Assembly (NCBI GenBank): GCA_040255445.1
Contig: JBDZUZ010000002.1
Span: 1 to 64,000, forward strand
DNA length: 64,000 bases
Direction of reading: 5' to 3'
From: JBDZUZ01 sp040255445
GTDB taxonomy: Bacteria > Planctomycetota > Phycisphaerae > Phycisphaerales > UBA1924
Of this stretch, positions 60,326 to 64,000 are shown piece by piece. The notes beneath the pieces were generated by a model that did no database searches, had not been told where the DNA came from, and was given only the letters and a program-made list of their open reading frames with translations. Each line of letters opens with the position of its first letter. Position 1 is the stretch's first letter. A program made the translations under genes and the position numbers.

Positions 60326-63226
60326 TCACGCTTCGCCGTCGTCGAGTGTTTCCCGCATCTTCGCCGCGAGCTCCTCGGGCGTGTACGGCTTCTGCATGTA
60401 CCGCGTGCGCGCGTTACGGATCTCTGATGGATCCACCTCGGTGTAGCCCGAAGTGAGCACGATCGGGAACCCGCGGCGGATGGCCCGGACCTCGCGGGCG
60501 AGCCGGTCACCCGTCATCTCGGGCATCATCATGTCCGTGACCATCAGGTCGAACGCTTCGGGATCCGCGCGGAAGGCCTCCAGGGCGGCGAGCGGTCGCG
60601 CAAAGGCCGTCACTCGGTAGCCCAGGAGCCGAAGCCCGGCTCTGGTGACATCCAGCACACGCTCATCGTCCTCAACGAGCAGCACGCACTCCTCGCCGCG
60701 AGAACCATTCCCCGGACGTGGCCGCGTTGTCTTTGTCACCGGCTCCTCCGAACGCGGGAGCAGCACCGTGAACCGCGCGCCCTCGCCCTCGTCGCTCTCG
60801 AGCAGGATTTTCCCCCCGGCCTGCGTCACGATCCCGTGCGCTGTGGAGAGACCCAGCCCGGTCCCGGCGCCGGGCGCCTTGGTCGTCACGAAGGGCTCGA
60901 AGATGCGGTCGTGCATCCCCGCCGGCACGCCGACACCGGTGTCCGAGACATCGATGCGCACGAAGTCGCCGCCGCGTTCCGTCATGTTCCCCGGCGCGTT
61001 TCTGGCCACGACCTCGAGCCGGCCGCCCTCGGGCATGGCATCACGGGCGTTGACCACGAGGTTCATCAGCACCTGCTGGATCTGGGCCGGATCAGCGAGC
61101 ACCGGCCACAGTCCATCCTCGGCGTCGACGACGAATTCGATGTTCTCCGGGAGAAGTCGCCCGGCGAGTGTTCGCAGCTCGGTCAAGAGGTCTGAGAGCG
61201 AGAAGGGGCGGCGCTCGGCGATCCGCCTGCGTGCAAAGGCGAGTAATTGCGCGGTTAGCTCCGCCGCTCGACCGGCCGCAATCCCGATCGCCCCGAGCGA
61301 CGCCGCCGGATCACGCCCCTGCTTCACTTCGGATCGTGCCAGATCTGTATATCCAAGAATCGCGGTCGTCAGGTTGTTGAAGTCGTGCGCGATGCCCCCG
61401 GCGAGCCGGCCGATGCTCTCCATGCGGTGAGCATGCTCGACCTCCTGCCGGAGGCGCTTGGGCTCGGTGATGTCGATGACGACGCCGAAGTACCCCGTGA
61501 CCCGCCCGTCCGCATCGCGGATCGCGGTCGCCGAGCCCTCGACATCGATCTGGGTTCCATCGGGCTGCCGGAATCGGTACTCGGAACGGAAATCGCACTC
61601 ATCGCGGGCGCATCGTTCCCACTCGGCGGCGATGCGGGCCCGGTCCGCCGGATCGACCGCCCGTCGCCAGCCGTCGCCCATCGCATCATCGGGAGAGAGC
61701 GCCGCGAGCTCGCACCAGCGCTTGTTCACGAAGATACACCGACCCTCGTGGTCGGCCTGAAAGATCCCCGCCGGTACGAAGTCCGTCACCGTGCGGTACA
61801 CCCGTTCGGAGTCGCGGAGAGCTCGCTCGGCCCGGTCGCGAGCGGTCATGTCTGTCGAGACGACGCCCAGACCGATGACTTCCCCATGCGCATCGCGCAC
61901 CGGGAACTTGGTTGAGAGAAACGCCCGCTCGCGGCCGCGGATCGTCACTCGTTCTTCGAACTGAACAGGAACACCCTGTGCCATTGCGTCGGCGTCGTTG
62001 CGTTCGAGGGCCGCGGCGATGGCCGGTTCGAAGAGGTCACGGTCCGTGCGCCCGATGATCTTGGATCTCTCGGAATCCAGCATCTGGACGTGCCCGTCGT
62101 TCACCATCAAGTAGCGGCCTTGCTTGTCCTTGACGTAGACGACGGCGGTGGTGTTCGCCAGAAGCGCATCGAGCATGGCCCGATCGCGATCGCGCGCCCG
62201 GACAGCCGCGGCCGCGATCTGCTCGCGCTGCTCGATCGTGTCGGCCATGGTGTTGAACGCCTGCGCGATCCCCCTGAACTCACCGCGGCGCGGCAGCGTG
62301 GTGCGGATCGCGCGGTCGCCTTCGCCGTAGCGTCGGATCGCCGAGACCAGCTCGGCCAGCGGCCGCGAGATCCCGATGGTCGCGATCACCGCGACCAGTA
62401 CGCCCGCGAGTCCCGCGCTGATCAGCACCAGCGCCAGCGAAGCACCGACCGAGCGGACCTCCTGGAGCAGGCGATCTTCCGGGTAGACATGCACCAGCGA
62501 CCAGCCCAGGGCCGGCAGCTCGCTCGAAAAGGCGTAGCTCGGGCCCGAATCGTCCGGGCTCCGGATCGCCTGTCCATCCGCGAATCGGATCGAGGCATCA
62601 AGCACGTCGGCGAGCCTCGAGTCATCGGGGGTGATCACGACACCCGCCGGGTCGACGATCGCCGGCGTCACGCCAGGCGGCGCTGCCCGCCGCGCCTCAC
62701 CCAGGAGCGTGCTGACGCGGAGCGTGAGCCCGATGGCACCGAGCGGGGCGCCGTTGCTCCCACGCACCGGCGTCAGCAGGAGGACGATCTCCTCGCCCGA
62801 GGCGCGGCTGGTCAGGACCCCTGTCGTCTCCGATGCCCCCGTCTGCAAGGCGTCGAAGTAGTCCCGGTCCGAGACGTTGAATGTGGAGCCGTTGGTGCGG
62901 AACACGACTCCGTCGACCTGGTTCCAGTACAGCCCCTCAACGGTCTCACTCAGCCTGGCTTCCTCGCGTCGCAGGTAGTCGAGGAGCGGATCCCGGTCGG
63001 CAATCATCGCGACGGGCGACGAGGCGATCGCCTGACTGATCGTCCGATGCTTGTCAAGGAACGATTCAAAGAGGTGCGCGGCGACCGAGAGTTCGTATCT
63101 CGCCGTCTCCTGAGCCCGCTCGAGCAGCGCTTCGCGACGCTGCAGCCCCATGAGCCCGACGGCGAGGACGCCCGCCGCCAGAACCGGGGCGAGCGTCAGG
63201 GCGAGATGACGAAAGAAGACCTTCAT
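60326..63226 (-). CDS. Cache/HAMP/PAS hybrid histidine kinase with receiver
   Basis: This 966-residue protein starts at ATG 63226; an in-frame extension to 63253 adds no conserved residues. It has an N-terminal membrane helix, then a periplasmic dCache-like sensor (about 40-275; 'SDRDYFDALQTGASETTGVL') and a second helix. HAMP (about 300-350) and two PAS domains follow ('VVYVKDKQGRYLMVNDG' and 'GIFQADHEGRCIFVNKRW'). HisKA has the phospho-His in 'GGIAHDFNNLTTAILG'. HATPase_c has 'LMNLVVNARDAMPEGG' and 'GTGLGLSTAHGI', and the C-terminal receiver has its Asp in 'LMVTDMMMPEMTG'. No separate response regulator is adjacent. Confidence 0.93.
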   Translation of the reverse strand: MKVFFRHLALTLAPVLAAGVLAVGLMGLQRREALLERAQETARYELSVAAHLFESFLDKHRTISQAIASSPVAMIADRDPLLDYLRREEARLSETVEGLYWNQVDGVVFRTNGSTFNVSDRDYFDALQTGASETTGVLTSRASGEEIVLLLTPVRGSNGAPLGAIGLTLRVSTLLGEARRAAPPGVTPAIVDPAGVVITPDDSRLADVLDASIRFADGQAIRSPDDSGPSYAFSSELPALGWSLVHVYPEDRLLQEVRSVGASLALVLISAGLAGVLVAVIATIGISRPLAELVSAIRRYGEGDRAIRTTLPRRGEFRGIAQAFNTMADTIEQREQIAAAAVRARDRDRAMLDALLANTTAVVYVKDKQGRYLMVNDGHVQMLDSERSKIIGRTDRDLFEPAIAAALERNDADAMAQGVPVQFEERVTIRGRERAFLSTKFPVRDAHGEVIGLGVVSTDMTARDRAERALRDSERVYRTVTDFVPAGIFQADHEGRCIFVNKRWCELAALSPDDAMGDGWRRAVDPADRARIAAEWERCARDECDFRSEYRFRQPDGTQIDVEGSATAIRDADGRVTGYFGVVIDITEPKRLRQEVEHAHRMESIGRLAGGIAHDFNNLTTAILGYTDLARSEVKQGRDPAASLGAIGIAAGRAAELTAQLLAFARRRIAERRPFSLSDLLTELRTLAGRLLPENIEFVVDAEDGLWPVLADPAQIQQVLMNLVVNARDAMPEGGRLEVVARNAPGNMTERGGDFVRIDVSDTGVGVPAGMHDRIFEPFVTTKAPGAGTGLGLSTAHGIVTQAGGKILLESDEGEGARFTVLLPRSEEPVTKTTRPRPGNGSRGEECVLLVEDDERVLDVTRAGLRLLGYRVTAFARPLAALEAFRADPEAFDLMVTDMMMPEMTGDRLAREVRAIRRGFPIVLTSGYTEVDPSEIRNARTRYMQKPYTPEELAAKMRETLDDGEA

Positions 63227-63315
63227 CGCATACAGGGCGGAGGGGTCGGCCAAAGGCAGTCTACCCGATTGAGCCAGATCGCTCGACCGGGCCCCGGCCG
63301 ATACGCTGATTACCC

Positions 63316-64000
63316 TTGGCCCCGCTCCACCCCCCGAAACCCGCGGTCCGCTTCATATTCATCACGCTCGTGCTCGATGTGCTCGGGCTGGGGCTGATCA
63401 TCCCGGTGGCGCCGCGCCTGGTTGAACAACTCAGCGGCGGGAACGAGGCGACGGCCGGGCCGCTCGTCGGGTTGCTGGGCGCGACATACGCCGCGATGCA
63501 GTTCCTCTTCGCGCCGCTCCTGGGCAGTCTCTCGGACCGCTACGGGCGGCGGCCGGTGATCCTCATCTCGCTGCTGGGATCCGGGCTTGATTACCTAGCA
63601 TTGGCCATTGCCCCGAACCTCGCGTGGCTCTTCATCGCCCGCGCCATCAATGGCCTGTCGGGCGCGAACATCACCGCCGCGGCGGGGTACATCGCCGATG
63701 TCACCCCCCCCGAGAAGCGGGCGGCCGGATTCGGCATGATCGGCGCCGCCTTCGGGCTGGGCTTCGTCATCGGACCCGCCATGGGCGGCATCCTGGGGGA
63801 GTACGGGATCCGGATTCCCTTCATCGTGGCCGGCGTGCTGACGCTCATCAACTGGCTCTACGGCTGCTTCGTGCTCCCCGAGTCTCTACCACCGGAAAAA
63901 CGCAGAAAGACTTTCAACTGGAAGCGGGCCAACCCGGCCGGGTCGCTGCTCGGACTCCGCCGGTACCCGATCGTCTTCGGGCTCGCCTGGGCGATCTTCC
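63316..64000 (+). CDS. MFS transporter, TetA-like (cut by window end)
   Basis: The frame opens just after a TGA (63307-63309), has its first usable start at TTG 63316, and stays open to the end of the window, so the 3' part is missing. The 228 visible residues show seven or so membrane segments of the major facilitator fold. The family A motif 'GSLSDRYGRRPVILISLLG' lies between helices 2 and 3, 'GLSGANITAAAGYIADVTPP' is the TetA-like helix 4-5 region, and 'GAAFGLGFVIGPAMGGILG' is the helix 5 motif. A drug or metabolite exporter is likely; the substrate cannot be told. The start is the least certain point. Confidence 0.85.
   Translation, partial: MAPLHPPKPAVRFIFITLVLDVLGLGLIIPVAPRLVEQLSGGNEATAGPLVGLLGATYAAMQFLFAPLLGSLSDRYGRRPVILISLLGSGLDYLALAIAPNLAWLFIARAINGLSGANITAAAGYIADVTPPEKRAAGFGMIGAAFGLGFVIGPAMGGILGEYGIRIPFIVAGVLTLINWLYGCFVLPESLPPEKRRKTFNWKRANPAGSLLGLRRYPIVFGLAWAIF

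Overview
The window is GC-rich bacterial chromosome carrying about 51 protein genes, densely packed on both strands. I see no rRNA, tRNA, CRISPR array or insertion sequence. Several features suggest a planctomycete, most likely of the Phycisphaerae type: a giant secretin-like protein, a prepilin-like protein whose C-terminus contains the phrase 'NAAFFDGSV', a groEL-groES-groEL cluster, hpnCDE squalene genes, MASE1 and hybrid histidine kinases, and the strong GC3 bias that produces very long shadow frames. This is an inference from gene content; no marker gene was placed on a tree.

Layout. 1-8.8 kb: the 3' part of a giant secretin with about 28 N-type repeats, followed by a translationally coupled lipoprotein with an EF-hand-like loop. 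8.9-13.3 kb: sucA-sucB, the 2-oxoglutarate dehydrogenase E1 and E2. 13.3-17.2 kb (minus): nuoA, a DUF2752 membrane protein, two probably related lipoproteins, a degenerate GT-B-like protein and a low-molecular-weight tyrosine phosphatase. 17.2-24.5 kb (plus): a chaperone block of groEL1-groES-groEL2, a CPCC-type small protein, dnaJ and grpE, then an FmdB-type zinc ribbon and acpS. A textbook -24/-12 sigma-54 promoter lies in front of groEL1. 24.5-31.3 kb: a secreted HEAT-like protein, a SPOR lipoprotein, an AMP-dependent ligase, a thioredoxin-like protein, a GNAT acetyltransferase, a YjbQ-family protein and guaA.

31.4-35.5 kb (plus): a small lipoprotein, an RsbW-like kinase, a STAS antagonist, an MlaE-type permease, ribH, nusB and ftsY, closely spaced or overlapping. 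35.5-40.3 kb (minus): a MASE1 hybrid histidine kinase and fusA. 40.7-47.3 kb (minus): an O-antigen-ligase-like protein with a TPR-like tail, a WecA/TagO-type phosphosugar transferase, a YwaF-like membrane protein, rlmN and ispH. 47.4-50.5 kb (plus): hpnC-hpnD-hpnE, joined by 4-nt overlaps and divergent from ispH, so isoprenoid precursor supply and squalene synthesis lie side by side. 50.8-64 kb: a prepilin-like protein, an M20 peptidase, a small membrane protein, a large exported membrane protein plus an ABC ATPase without a permease, a prolyl oligopeptidase fused to a heavy-metal-associated domain, a second hybrid histidine kinase, and an MFS transporter cut by the window end.

The most unusual items are the giant secretin and its coupled lipoprotein, the prolyl oligopeptidase-HMA fusion, the sigma-54-type promoter on the chaperonin operon, and the partner-switching pair placed directly before an MlaE permease.
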